A stretch of 64,000 nt of DNA from Roseomonas sp. E05 (GTDB taxonomy: Bacteria > Pseudomonadota > Alphaproteobacteria > Acetobacterales > Acetobacteraceae). Under the pieces are notes generated by a model. That model was not told the origin of the DNA. It was given only the letters and a program-made list of their open reading frames with translations, and ran no database searches. This document shows, in pieces, positions 30,038 to 38,405 of this stretch (positions within the stretch are counted from its first letter, which is position 1; each line of letters begins with the position of its first letter). The position numbers and the translations under genes are program-made. The DNA is taken from NCBI RefSeq assembly GCF_030063475.1, contig NZ_JASIRT010000002.1, forward strand, positions 310,001-374,000, given 5' to 3'.

Positions 30038-31540
30038 TCAGCCTCCCTCGACGAAGCCGGTGAAGGCGCCGCGCTCGACGAGCCGCTTCACCGCGGCGAT
30101 GTCGGGCGCCATGTGCCGGTCCTCGTCCCAGGGCGCGGCGACCTCGCGGACACGCGCGATGGCCGCCTCCAGCGGGACGGAGGAGGCGAGGGGGTGATGG
30201 AAGCCCACGCCCTGCGCCGCCGCCAGCAACTCGATGGCGAGGATGGTGGCGGTGTTGTCGGCCATCTCGGCGAGGCGCAGGGCGGCGCCGGTGGCCATGC
30301 TGACATGGTCCTCCTGGTTGGCGCTGGTCGGCAGGCTGTCCACGCTGCGCGGCATGGCGAGCGCCTTGTTCTCGCTGGCCAGCGCGGCGGCGGTGACCTG
30401 GGCGATCATGAAGCCGGAGTTCAGCCCGCCCTCGCGCACCAGGAAGGCCGGCAGGCCGGAGAGCACCGGATCGGTCAGCAGGGCGATGCGCCGCTCGGCC
30501 AGGGCGCCGGTCTCGGCCAGGACCAGGGCGAGGCTGTCGGCGGCGAAGGCCACCGGCTCGGCGTGGAAGTTGCCGCCCGAGAGCACCTCGCCCTCGGCGG
30601 TGACGAGCGGGTTGTCGGTGACGGCATTGGCCTCGCGCGTCAGCACGGCGGCGGCGTGGTTCATCAGGTCGAGGCAGGCGCCCATCACCTGCGGCTGGCA
30701 GCGCAGGCAATAGGGGTCCTGCACGCGCGGATCGCCGAAGCGGTGGCTCTCGCGGATGGCGCTGCCTTCCAGCAGGGCGCGGAGGGCGGCGGCGGTGCGG
30801 ATCTGCCCGGGCTGACCGCGCAACTCGTGGATGCGCGGGTCGAAGGGCGTGTCGGAGCCGCGCGCCGCGTCCACCGAGAGGGCGCCGGCCACCAGCGCGG
30901 TCAGCCAGAGCGCCTCGGCGGTGAAGAGGCCGGCCAGGGCGAGGGCGGTTGAGACCTGGGTGCCATTCAACAGCGCCAGCCCCTCCTTCGGACCCAGTTC
31001 CAGCGGAGTGAGCCCGGCGCGGCGCAGCGCCTCGGCGCCGGGCAGCACCTCCTCGCCGGCGAAGGCCTCGCCCTCGCCGATCAGCACCAGCGCCATGTGG
31101 GCCAGCGGCGCCAGGTCGCCCGAGGCGCCGACCGAGCCCTTGGCCGGGATGGCGGGCAGGATGCCGGCCTTCAGCAGCGCCAGCAGGTGCGCGATCACCT
31201 GCGGCCGCACCGCGGAGGCGCCGCGCGCCAGGGAGAGCGCCTTCATCGCCAGGATCAGCCGCACCACGGGCGCCGGCAGGCAGGCTCCGGTGCCGGCGGC
31301 ATGGCTGCGCAGCAGGTTGCGCTGCAGCTTCGCCAGATCCGCCGCGCCGATGCGCTGGCTGGCCAGCTTGCCGAAGCCGGTGTTGACGCCATAGAGCGCC
31401 TCGCCTTCGGCGATGCGGGCCGCGAGGGCGCTGACGGAGGCCTCGACTGTCGCCTCCCAGCCCTGGGGCAGCTCCAGCACCTCGCCTTCCATGATGGCGC
31501 GCAGGTCTTGCAGCGTGGCGCTGCCGGGCGTGACGATCAT
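30038..31540 (-). CDS. hutH: Histidine ammonia-lyase
   Basis: First step of histidine breakdown: removes ammonia to give urocanate. The self-made MIO cofactor comes from Ala-Ser-Gly in [30 protein letters not shown] carries the catalytic Tyr, and [13 protein letters not shown] is typical. 500 residues from the ATG at 31540 ([13 protein letters not shown]), which overlaps the hutU stop as ATGA. A longer open frame upstream lies inside hutU. Confidence 0.97.
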   Translation of the reverse strand: MIVTPGSATLQDLRAIMEGEVLELPQGWEATVEASVSALAARIAEGEALYGVNTGFGKLASQRIGAADLAKLQRNLLRSHAAGTGACLPAPVVRLILAMKALSLARGASAVRPQVIAHLLALLKAGILPAIPAKGSVGASGDLAPLAHMALVLIGEGEAFAGEEVLPGAEALRRAGLTPLELGPKEGLALLNGTQVSTALALAGLFTAEALWLTALVAGALSVDAARGSDTPFDPRIHELRGQPGQIRTAAALRALLEGSAIRESHRFGDPRVQDPYCLRCQPQVMGACLDLMNHAAAVLTREANAVTDNPLVTAEGEVLSGGNFHAEPVAFAADSLALVLAETGALAERRIALLTDPVLSGLPAFLVREGGLNSGFMIAQVTAAALASENKALAMPRSVDSLPTSANQEDHVSMATGAALRLAEMADNTATILAIELLAAAQGVGFHHPLASSVPLEAAIARVREVAAPWDEDRHMAPDIAAVKRLVERGAFTGFVEGG

Positions 31541-33216
31541 CGGGCGCTCCTCAGCATCGGCAGGTCGAGACCCTGTTCGCGCGCGCAGTCGATGGCGATG
31601 TCGTAGCCCGCATCGGCGTGGCGCATGACGCCGGTGGCGGGGTCGTTCCACAGCACGCGCTTCAGGCGCCGCGCCGCGTCCTCCGTGCCATCGGCGACGA
31701 TCACCATGCCGGCATGCTGCGAATAGCCCATGCCGACGCCGCCGCCATGGTGCAGCGAAACCCAGGTGGCGCCGGAAGCGGTGTTGAGCAGTGCGTTGAG
31801 CAAAGGCCAGTCGCTGACGGCATCCGATCCGTCCTTCATCGCCTCCGTCTCGCGGTTGGGCGAGGCGACGGAGCCGGAATCCAGATGGTCGCGGCCGATG
31901 ACGACGGGCGCGGACAATTCGCCCTTCGCAACCATCTCGTTGAAGGCGAGGCCGAGGCGGTGTCGCTGCCCGAGGCCGACCCAGCAGATGCGCGCCGGCA
32001 AACCCTGGAAGTGAATGCGTTGCTGCGCCATGTCGAGCCAGCGGTGCAGGTGCGGATCGTCGGGGATCAACTCGCGCACCTTGTCGTCGGTCCTGCGGAT
32101 ATCCTCGGGATCGCCGGAGAGCGCGGCCCAGCGGAACGGCCCGATTCCGCGGCAGAAGAGCGGGCGGATATAGGCCGGCACGAAGCCGGGAAAGCCGAAA
32201 GCCCCCTCCAGCCCTTCATCCTTGGCCATCTGGCGGATGTTGTTGCCGTAGTCGAGCACGGCCGAGCCCAGGCGCTGGAAGTCGAGCATGGCCTGCACAT
32301 GCGCGACCATGCTGCGCTTTGCGGCGGCCGCCACGGCCTTTGGGTCGCTCTCGCGCTTCGCCTCCCACTCGGCCAGCGTCCAGCCGGCGGGCAGATAGCC
32401 GTTGGAGGGGTCATGCGCGCTGGTCTGGTCGGTGACGATGTCGGGCACCACGCCGCGCCGCACCAGTTCGGGGAAGATCTCCGCGGCATTGCCGAGCAGG
32501 CCGACGCTGATCGTCTTCCGCTCCGCGCAGGCGGCACGGATCATCGCCAGCGCCTCGTCCAGCGTCCCGGCGCGGCGGTCGAGATAGCCGGTCTCCAGCC
32601 GCTTCTCGATGCGCGAGGGCTGGCACTCCACCGCCAGCACGCAGGCGCCGGCGAAGACGCCCGCCAGCGGCTGCGCGCCGCCCATGCCGCCCAGCCCGGC
32701 GGTGAGAATCCAGCGGCCGGCGAGATCGCCGCCGAAATGCTGCCGCCCGGCCTCGGCGAAGGTCTCGTAGGTGCCCTGCACGATGCCCTGGCTGCCGATA
32801 TAGATCCAGGACCCGGCGGTCATCTGGCCGTACATCATCAGCCCCGCGCGATCGAGCGCGTTGAAATGCTCCCAGTTCGCCCAGGCCGGCACGAGGTTGG
32901 AATTGGCGATGAGCACGCGCGGCGCGTCCTTGTGCGTCTCGAAGACGCCGACCGGCTTGCCGGACTGTACCAGCAGCGTCTGGTTTTCCTCCAGCCGCTT
33001 CAGCACGGAGACGATCGTCTCGTAGCACTGCCAGTCGCGCGCGGCGCGGCCGATGCCGCCATAGACGACCAACTCGCCCGGGCGCTCGGCGACCTCGTCG
33101 TCCAGGTTGTTCATCAGCATCCGCATCGCCGCCTCGGTGGTCCAGGATTTGGCGTGCAGCGTGTTGCCGCGCGGGGCGCGGATGGCGGGGGCGTTGCGGA
33201 AGCGGGTCTGCGACAT
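31537..33216 (-). CDS. hutU: Urocanate hydratase
   Basis: Second step of histidine breakdown: hydrates urocanate to imidazolonepropionate using tightly bound NAD. Family marks: [14 protein letters not shown], the NAD loop [34 protein letters not shown], and the catalytic region [19 protein letters not shown]. 559 residues is full length. The ATG lies 24 bases after the hutC stop, so hutC and hutU are cotranscribed. Confidence 0.98.
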   Translation of the reverse strand: MSQTRFRNAPAIRAPRGNTLHAKSWTTEAAMRMLMNNLDDEVAERPGELVVYGGIGRAARDWQCYETIVSVLKRLEENQTLLVQSGKPVGVFETHKDAPRVLIANSNLVPAWANWEHFNALDRAGLMMYGQMTAGSWIYIGSQGIVQGTYETFAEAGRQHFGGDLAGRWILTAGLGGMGGAQPLAGVFAGACVLAVECQPSRIEKRLETGYLDRRAGTLDEALAMIRAACAERKTISVGLLGNAAEIFPELVRRGVVPDIVTDQTSAHDPSNGYLPAGWTLAEWEAKRESDPKAVAAAAKRSMVAHVQAMLDFQRLGSAVLDYGNNIRQMAKDEGLEGAFGFPGFVPAYIRPLFCRGIGPFRWAALSGDPEDIRRTDDKVRELIPDDPHLHRWLDMAQQRIHFQGLPARICWVGLGQRHRLGLAFNEMVAKGELSAPVVIGRDHLDSGSVASPNRETEAMKDGSDAVSDWPLLNALLNTASGATWVSLHHGGGVGMGYSQHAGMVIVADGTEDAARRLKRVLWNDPATGVMRHADAGYDIAIDCAREQGLDLPMLRSAR

Positions 33217-33240
33217 GGGTCTGTCTCTTCCGATGACGGT

Positions 33241-33978
33241 TCAGTCCAGCGCGCCACCGAGCCGGTAGCGCGTGCCGGGATGGGTCAGCCAGGCGCGCGT
33301 CGCCACCACCTGCCAGGACCAGGTCCGGCGATGGATCAGCAGGCAGGGCTCGTCCGGCGAAATCTCCAGCGCCGCGGCCACATCCGGCTCGGCGCGGACG
33401 GCCTCCACCACATGTTCGACCCGTTCGGGCGGGGCGCAGGAGGTCAGATAGCGATAGGGCGTGATGCGGCTGAAATCCTGCTCCAGGAAGCGGGGTGCGA
33501 TCACCGGATTGACGGTGCGGTCCTCGAACTGGACGGGCTCGCCATTCTCCCGGTGCACCAGCCGGCAGCGGAACAGCTCGGCGCCCTCCGGCAGGCCGAA
33601 GGCGGCGGCCAGCGGCACATCGGCGCGGCAGCGGCCGAGCGAAAGCACCCGCGCCGTGTGCGTGCCGCCGCGCTCCTGCATTTCCTCGGCGATGTCGCGC
33701 AGCTCCAGCATGCTCGACTGCGGCTTGGCGCCGGCGACGAAGGTGCCGACACCCTGCACCCGCACCAGCAGCCCGGCATCGGCCAGCTCGCGCAGCGCGC
33801 GGTTGACGGTGACGCGGGAGACGCCGGTCATCCGCACCAGCTCGTTCTCGGAGGGCACGCGGTCCTCCGCCGACCACTCGCCGCTGGCGACGCGGCTGAG
33901 GATGAAGGCCTTGATCTGCTGGTAGCGGGGCGTGGCCGGGCTGGGCGAGGGCAGCAGGCCGGGAGCGGCGTCGGGCAT
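33241..33978 (-). CDS. hutC: GntR family regulator of histidine utilisation, HutC
   Basis: Repressor of hut genes; in pseudomonads its inducer is urocanate. N-terminal winged helix YQQIKAFILSRVASGEW...SENELVRMTGVSRVTVNRALRELADAG and C-terminal UTRA effector domain (ELFRCRLVHRENGEPVQFEDRTVN, FLEQDFSRITPYRYL). 245 residues from the ATG at 33978. A TTG at 34014 would extend it by 12 residues but would place the inverted repeat at 33993-34004 inside the gene. First gene of the minus-strand hut unit and divergent from hutF. Confidence 0.93.
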   Translation of the reverse strand: MPDAAPGLLPSPSPATPRYQQIKAFILSRVASGEWSAEDRVPSENELVRMTGVSRVTVNRALRELADAGLLVRVQGVGTFVAGAKPQSSMLELRDIAEEMQERGGTHTARVLSLGRCRADVPLAAAFGLPEGAELFRCRLVHRENGEPVQFEDRTVNPVIAPRFLEQDFSRITPYRYLTSCAPPERVEHVVEAVRAEPDVAAALEISPDEPCLLIHRRTWSWQVVATRAWLTHPGTRYRLGGALD

Positions 33979-33992
33979 GGGCGGGATGGTGG

Positions 33993-34004
33993 TTGTCTTG
34001 ACAA
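33993..34004. promoter_or_regulatory. Probable HutC operator between hutC and hutF
   Basis: TTGTC and GACAA form an inverted repeat with a two-base centre, in the 81-base divergent region. HutC operators in other bacteria contain CTTGT/ACAAG-type half-sites, which this resembles (ACAAG continues to 34005). It could control both directions. Confidence 0.55.
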
Positions 34005-34059
34005 GTCTCGTCAACCGGAATCACGATCCATCACCCAGACCGGAAGGATGATCCCGGCC

Positions 34060-35439
34060 ATGAGCCTGTTCTTCGCCGCCGATGCCCTGCTGCCCGGAGG
34101 CTGGGCGCGGGATGTGCTGATCGAGGCCGATGCGGTGGGCGCCATCCGCACCGTCACGCCCGGTGCGGCCCCTGGCGCGGCCGAGCGCCTGCCGGGCGTG
34201 GCCATCCCCGGCGTGCCGAACCTGCATTCGCACGCCTTCCAGCGCGCCATGGCCGGCCATGCCGAGCGCCGCTCGCCGCCCGAGGCGCGCACGGCCGAAG
34301 GCGGCGCGGATTCCTTCTGGACCTGGCGCAACACGATGTACCGCTTCGTCCACAGCTTCACGCCGGAGGATGCCGAGGCCGTTGCCGCCCAGCTCTATGC
34401 CGAATGCCTGGAATGGGGCTTCACGAGTATCGCCGAGTTCCACTACCTGCATCACCAGCCCGACGGCACGCCCTATGCCGCGCCGGCGGAGATGGCGCTG
34501 CGGCATCTGGCGGCGGCGCGCCGCGCCGGCATCGGCCTCACCCTGCTGCCGAGCCTCTACCGCCATGGCGGCATCTTCGGGAAGGACCCGGCGCCAGGGC
34601 AGCGGCGCTTCCTGAACGACCTCGACGGCTTCTGGCGCATCGTCGAGGGCATCCGGGCCGCCATCGCGGGCGATCCGCAGGCCGGGCTGGGCCTCGGGCC
34701 GCACTCGCTGCGCGCCGTGACGCCGGCCATGCTGGCGGAAGTCGCGCAGTTTGGCGGCCCCATCCACATTCATGCGGCCGAGCAGCAGCGCGAGGTGGCG
34801 GAATGCCTCGCCGCCACCGGCGCCCGGCCCGTGCAATGGCTGCTGGAGAATGCACCGCTCGACACGCGCTGGTGCCTGATCCACTGCACCCACATGACCG
34901 GGGCCGAAGCGCGGACGCTCGCCCGCAGGGGCGCGGTGGCGGGGCTCTGCCCGACCACCGAGGCCTCGCTGGGCGACGGCATCTTCGACCTGCCGGCCTA
35001 TCGCGAATCAGGCGGGCGGCTCGGCTTCGGCACGGACAGCCATGTCGGCACCTCGCCGCGCGACGAGATGCGGCAGCTTGAGACCAGCCAGCGCCTGGCG
35101 CGACAGCACCGCTCGGTGGCGACGGATGACGCGCACCCGCACCCCGCGCGCAACCTGCTGGAGATGGCAGTGGCAGGCGGCGCCCAGGCCAGCGGGCGGC
35201 CCATCGCCGGCCTCGCCGCCGGCCAGCGCTGCGACCTCGTGGTGCTGGACCCGGAGCATCCCGCGCTCTGCGGCCGGGACGGCGATGAGCTGCTGGATGC
35301 CTGGGTGTTCAGCGGCCAGGGCAATCCCGTGCGGCAGGTGGTCGTGGGCGGGCGCACGGTGGTGCGGGACGGGCGGCATATCCAGGCGGCCGAAATCGCG
35401 GCAGGCTTCCGCGCCGCGATGAAGAGGCTTGCCACATGA
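34060..35439 (+). CDS. hutF: Formiminoglutamate deiminase
   Basis: Amidohydrolase that converts N-formimino-L-glutamate to N-formyl-L-glutamate and ammonia, the two-step route of pseudomonads and many alphaproteobacteria. Marks: PNLHSHAFQRAMAG (metal HxH), SFWTWRNTMYRF, SIAEFHYLHHQPDGTPY, HIHAAEQQREV, LIHCTHMT and GFGTDSHVGTSPRDEMR. 459 residues from the ATG at 34060; an ATG four codons earlier has its GGAAGG directly abutting and is less likely. The frame remains open far upstream on this strand, but that part is antisense to hutU and hutC. The expected partner hutG is not adjacent. Confidence 0.95.
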   Translation: MSLFFAADALLPGGWARDVLIEADAVGAIRTVTPGAAPGAAERLPGVAIPGVPNLHSHAFQRAMAGHAERRSPPEARTAEGGADSFWTWRNTMYRFVHSFTPEDAEAVAAQLYAECLEWGFTSIAEFHYLHHQPDGTPYAAPAEMALRHLAAARRAGIGLTLLPSLYRHGGIFGKDPAPGQRRFLNDLDGFWRIVEGIRAAIAGDPQAGLGLGPHSLRAVTPAMLAEVAQFGGPIHIHAAEQQREVAECLAATGARPVQWLLENAPLDTRWCLIHCTHMTGAEARTLARRGAVAGLCPTTEASLGDGIFDLPAYRESGGRLGFGTDSHVGTSPRDEMRQLETSQRLARQHRSVATDDAHPHPARNLLEMAVAGGAQASGRPIAGLAAGQRCDLVVLDPEHPALCGRDGDELLDAWVFSGQGNPVRQVVVGGRTVVRDGRHIQAAEIAAGFRAAMKRLAT

Positions 35440-36275
35440 CCCCGACCATCCGCCCCGCCCGGCGCACCGAAATGGACCTGCTGCTCGACTGGGCTGCCGC
35501 CGAAGGCTGGAACCCCGGCCTCCAGGACGCCGGCGCCTTCTTCACCGCCGATCCGGAAGGTTTCCTGCTGGCGGAGGTGGCGGGCGAGCCGGTCGGCTGC
35601 ATCTCCGCCGTGCGGCAGGGCGGCGGGCACGGCTTCATCGGCTTCTACATCGTGCGGCCGGAGTGGCGCGGGAAAGGCGTCGGCATTGCCCTGTGGCGGG
35701 CGGGCATGGCGCGGCTGGCCGGGCGCGTGGCGGGTCTCGACGGTGTGGTGGCGCAGCAGGCGAACTATGCCCGTTCGGGCTTTGTCCTGGCCTGGCGCAA
35801 TGTCCGCTTTGCCGCCGTGGCGCCGGTGCCGGTCGCGGGCGGGGAGGCGGAAGTGGTCCCGGCCGATACGGTGCCCTTCGCGGCGATCGCCGCGCTGGAT
35901 GCCTCCGCCTCTCCGGCTGATCGGGAGGTCTTCCTGCGCGCCTGGATGGCGGCGCCCGGGCATCGCCCGCTGGCGGTGAAAGGCGAGGGCGGGTTGCGCG
36001 GCTTCGGCGTTGCGCGCCCTTGCCGGGAGGGCACCAAGCTCGGCCCGCTGACCGCCACCGACCCCGCCGCCGCCCGCGCCCTGTTCAACGCGCTGGTGGC
36101 GGGCATGCCCGGACCGGTTTTCCTCGACCTGCCGGAGAGCAATCCGGCGGCCGTGGCGCTGGCGCGGGAAGCCGGCATGGCTCCCGCCTTCGAGACGGCC
36201 CGGATGTATGCCGGACCCTCCCCCGCGCTGCGGCAGGAGCGGATCTTCGGCGTGGCAAGCTTCGAACTGGGCTGA
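35436..36275 (+). CDS. GNAT family N-acetyltransferase coupled to hutF
   Basis: The N-terminal half is a normal GNAT domain (RPARRTEMDLLLDWAAAEGW; acetyl-CoA loop YIVRPEWRGKGVGIALW). The C-terminal half (about residues 150-279) is a second GNAT-like fold with GFGVARPCREGTKLGPL and VFLDLPESNPAAVALA, seen in the YitH-like acetyltransferase group. 279 residues. The ATG overlaps the hutF stop (ATGA), so it is translationally coupled and probably made on histidine or urocanate. Role in histidine breakdown is unknown; it may protect against or modify an intermediate, or simply ride along. Confidence 0.88.
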   Translation: MTPTIRPARRTEMDLLLDWAAAEGWNPGLQDAGAFFTADPEGFLLAEVAGEPVGCISAVRQGGGHGFIGFYIVRPEWRGKGVGIALWRAGMARLAGRVAGLDGVVAQQANYARSGFVLAWRNVRFAAVAPVPVAGGEAEVVPADTVPFAAIAALDASASPADREVFLRAWMAAPGHRPLAVKGEGGLRGFGVARPCREGTKLGPLTATDPAAARALFNALVAGMPGPVFLDLPESNPAAVALAREAGMAPAFETARMYAGPSPALRQERIFGVASFELG

Positions 36276-36282
36276 GGCCGCC

Positions 36283-37308
36283 TCAACCGGCCGCCGCGAC
36301 CACCTCCGCCGCCCGCATCACCCGCAGGAAGTTGCCGGACCACAGCAGGCCGATCGCCTCGGCGTCGTAGCCGCGGCGCTGCAGCTCGGCGGTCAGGCCG
36401 GCGCTCTCGGCGGCGTTCATCCAGCCCTGCACACCGCCCCCGCCGTCGAAGTCGGAGGAGAGGCCGACATGCGCGATGCCGACGCGCTGCACGGCGTAGT
36501 CCACATGGTCGGCCATGTCGGCGACGGTGGCGCGGACTTTGCCATCCGTGCCGGGCGCCCGCAGGAAACCTGGCACGGCGGTGATCTGCACCAGGCCGCC
36601 GGTGGCGCGCAGCGCGTCCATCTGCTCGTCGTCGAGGTTGCGGGGATGGTTGCGCAGGGTGCGGCAGCAGGTATGCGTGGCGACAACCGGGCTGCGCGAC
36701 AGCTCCACCGCCTGCATCATGCTGCTCTTCGCGGCATGCGAGACGTCCACCAGCAGGCCGAGGGCGTTCATCTCGGCGATGGCGGCGCGGCCGAGGGCGG
36801 AGAGGCCGCCATGCAGCGCCGGCCCGTCACCGAGATCGGGGCGGGGAATGGCAGCATCGGCCAGCAGGTTATGGCCGTTATGCGTGATGGTGACGTAGCA
36901 GGCGCCGAGCCCGCGCCACAGCGCCAGGCGCGAGAGGTCCTCACCCATGCCGTAGCCGTTCTCCACCGCCAGCAGCACGCCGAGCGCGCTGTTCTCGCGC
37001 AGCGCCTCCAGCTCGGCCGCGCGGGTGACGATGCGGCGGTTGCCGCCGCCGGCGCTGCGGCGGATGACGCGCAGCATGGCCTCGGCGCGCCGTGCGGCCT
37101 CGGCATGGGCTTCCGGCGTGCGCGGCCCCTGCGGCAGATAGGCGGCGAAGACCACCGCCCGCAGGCCGCCGGCCTCCATCTTCGGGAAGTCCACGCAACG
37201 CCCGGTGGCGCCGCGCGGATCCGGCGTATCGGGCCAGGGGATGTCGACATGCGTATCGAGGGTGAGGGTGGCCGTGTGGACCGAGGCAGGGGACAGGCTG
37301 TCGTTCAT
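36283..37308 (-). CDS. M19 family (renal-type) membrane dipeptidase
   Basis: Di-zinc dipeptidase of the renal dipeptidase family, which can cleave L,L- and L,D-dipeptides. Metal ligands are seen as THVDIPWP (HxD), AVENGYGMGED (bridging Glu), VDVSHAAKSSM and ATHTCCRTLRNHPRN (His), and SSDFDGGGGVQGW (Asp). 341 residues. No signal peptide, so it is likely cytosolic. It is the last of three minus-strand genes, three bases after the C39-like gene; its stop converges on the GNAT gene with 7 bases between. Confidence 0.94.
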   Translation of the reverse strand: MNDSLSPASVHTATLTLDTHVDIPWPDTPDPRGATGRCVDFPKMEAGGLRAVVFAAYLPQGPRTPEAHAEAARRAEAMLRVIRRSAGGGNRRIVTRAAELEALRENSALGVLLAVENGYGMGEDLSRLALWRGLGACYVTITHNGHNLLADAAIPRPDLGDGPALHGGLSALGRAAIAEMNALGLLVDVSHAAKSSMMQAVELSRSPVVATHTCCRTLRNHPRNLDDEQMDALRATGGLVQITAVPGFLRAPGTDGKVRATVADMADHVDYAVQRVGIAHVGLSSDFDGGGGVQGWMNAAESAGLTAELQRRGYDAEAIGLLWSGNFLRVMRAAEVVAAAG

Positions 37309-37311
37309 CGC

Positions 37312-38388
37312 TCACCCGGGGACAGTGGAGATGCCAGGGTCCGCTCCCTTGTGCACCGCGTCAACGGGGCGGCGCAGGATCAGGGCGGCGCGATAGGGCG
37401 GCTCGCCGTACCAGGCCATGAGCTCCAGCGCTTCCGCACGCAGCGGCAGGTGCTCGGCATCGGCGGCGGTTTCCTGGCGCAAGGGATCGGGCCAGGGATC
37501 GTTCACCAGGAAGCGGTCGCTCCAGGCATGGTGCAGCAGGATCCAGTGCGGGGTGTACCGGCCATGCGTCGGGAACTGACTGACCAGCAGCAGGACCGGT
37601 GCGCCCTCGGCCACCGGCGCGGCGAGGTCGGTCACCGCGAAGCCGCCCAGTCGCACGGGAATGCCCGCCTCCGCCACGCGGGCGCGGAACCCGGCCTGGA
37701 CGAAATCGATCAGGTCCCGCTTCTCGTCGGTGTCCACACGCTCGGTGAGGGTCGGGCGCTCGGTGGTGACCAGGATCTCCGGCGCGAAGCCGCGCGCCTG
37801 GGCGGCCAGCGCGAGGCCGAAGGGGTCGCAGCCGCCCGGGCCGGACTGGGCGACGATGCTGCTGGCCTCACGCCACAGCGCGATCTCCTCGCTGCGCGTG
37901 ACGGGCCGGCCGGTGAGGGCACCGAAGCCCATCAGCAGCGAGGCCGGGCCGCAGGTGAAGCGCGTGCTCTGCGGATAGAGCGGGATGGCGCGGCGCGGAA
38001 CCGGCACGTCGTTGTCCAGCCAGCGCTCGGCATAGGAGGCGCCGCCCTCACCGCCAAGGCCGAGCAGTGGCAGCAGGGCGGGGTCCAGCCCATCCTCCAC
38101 CGTGCCGGCCGGCGCGCGCAGCACCAGCACGCCCTCCCTCCGCGCCGCTGCCTCCAGCCGGGCGGCCAGCCGGCGGGCGATGGCCTCACGGTCGGGCGCG
38201 GCCGCGTCCACCCAGAAGCCGGCGATGCGCAGCAGCGCGCCGGTCGGGCGGCGCAGGGCGAGGATGGCGCCCTGCGGAGCCGCCTCAGGCCCCTCGGCCA
38301 GCCAAAGCGTGCCGGGAAAGTCGTGCAGCGCCTCCCGGCGCGCCCGCAGCGCGTCGGGCATGGCGGTGGCAAGAACAGCTTGGGACAT
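37312..38388 (-). CDS. C39-like peptidase family protein with degenerate N-terminal domain
   Basis: The C-terminal two thirds (about residues 130-340) is a papain-fold C39-like peptidase: YPQSTRFTCGPASLLMGF gives Cys146, HWILLHHAW gives His281, and VNDPW gives Asp297, so the triad looks intact. The N-terminal 120 residues (ILALRRPTGALLRIAGFWVD...) look like a worn acyltransferase fold, as in the known GNAT/C39 fusion proteins. There is no ABC or membrane domain, so this is not a bacteriocin exporter. It lies between an SBP gene (17-base gap) and an M19 dipeptidase gene (3-base gap). Substrate unknown. Confidence 0.82.
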   Translation of the reverse strand: MSQAVLATAMPDALRARREALHDFPGTLWLAEGPEAAPQGAILALRRPTGALLRIAGFWVDAAAPDREAIARRLAARLEAAARREGVLVLRAPAGTVEDGLDPALLPLLGLGGEGGASYAERWLDNDVPVPRRAIPLYPQSTRFTCGPASLLMGFGALTGRPVTRSEEIALWREASSIVAQSGPGGCDPFGLALAAQARGFAPEILVTTERPTLTERVDTDEKRDLIDFVQAGFRARVAEAGIPVRLGGFAVTDLAAPVAEGAPVLLLVSQFPTHGRYTPHWILLHHAWSDRFLVNDPWPDPLRQETAADAEHLPLRAEALELMAWYGEPPYRAALILRRPVDAVHKGADPGISTVPG

Positions 38389-38405
38389 GGCGACCGGGCC
38401 TCCCC

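Noticed and set aside
31618-34059. An in-frame 814-codon extension upstream of hutF
   Set aside because: Antisense to hutU and hutC; hutF starts at 34060 by homology.
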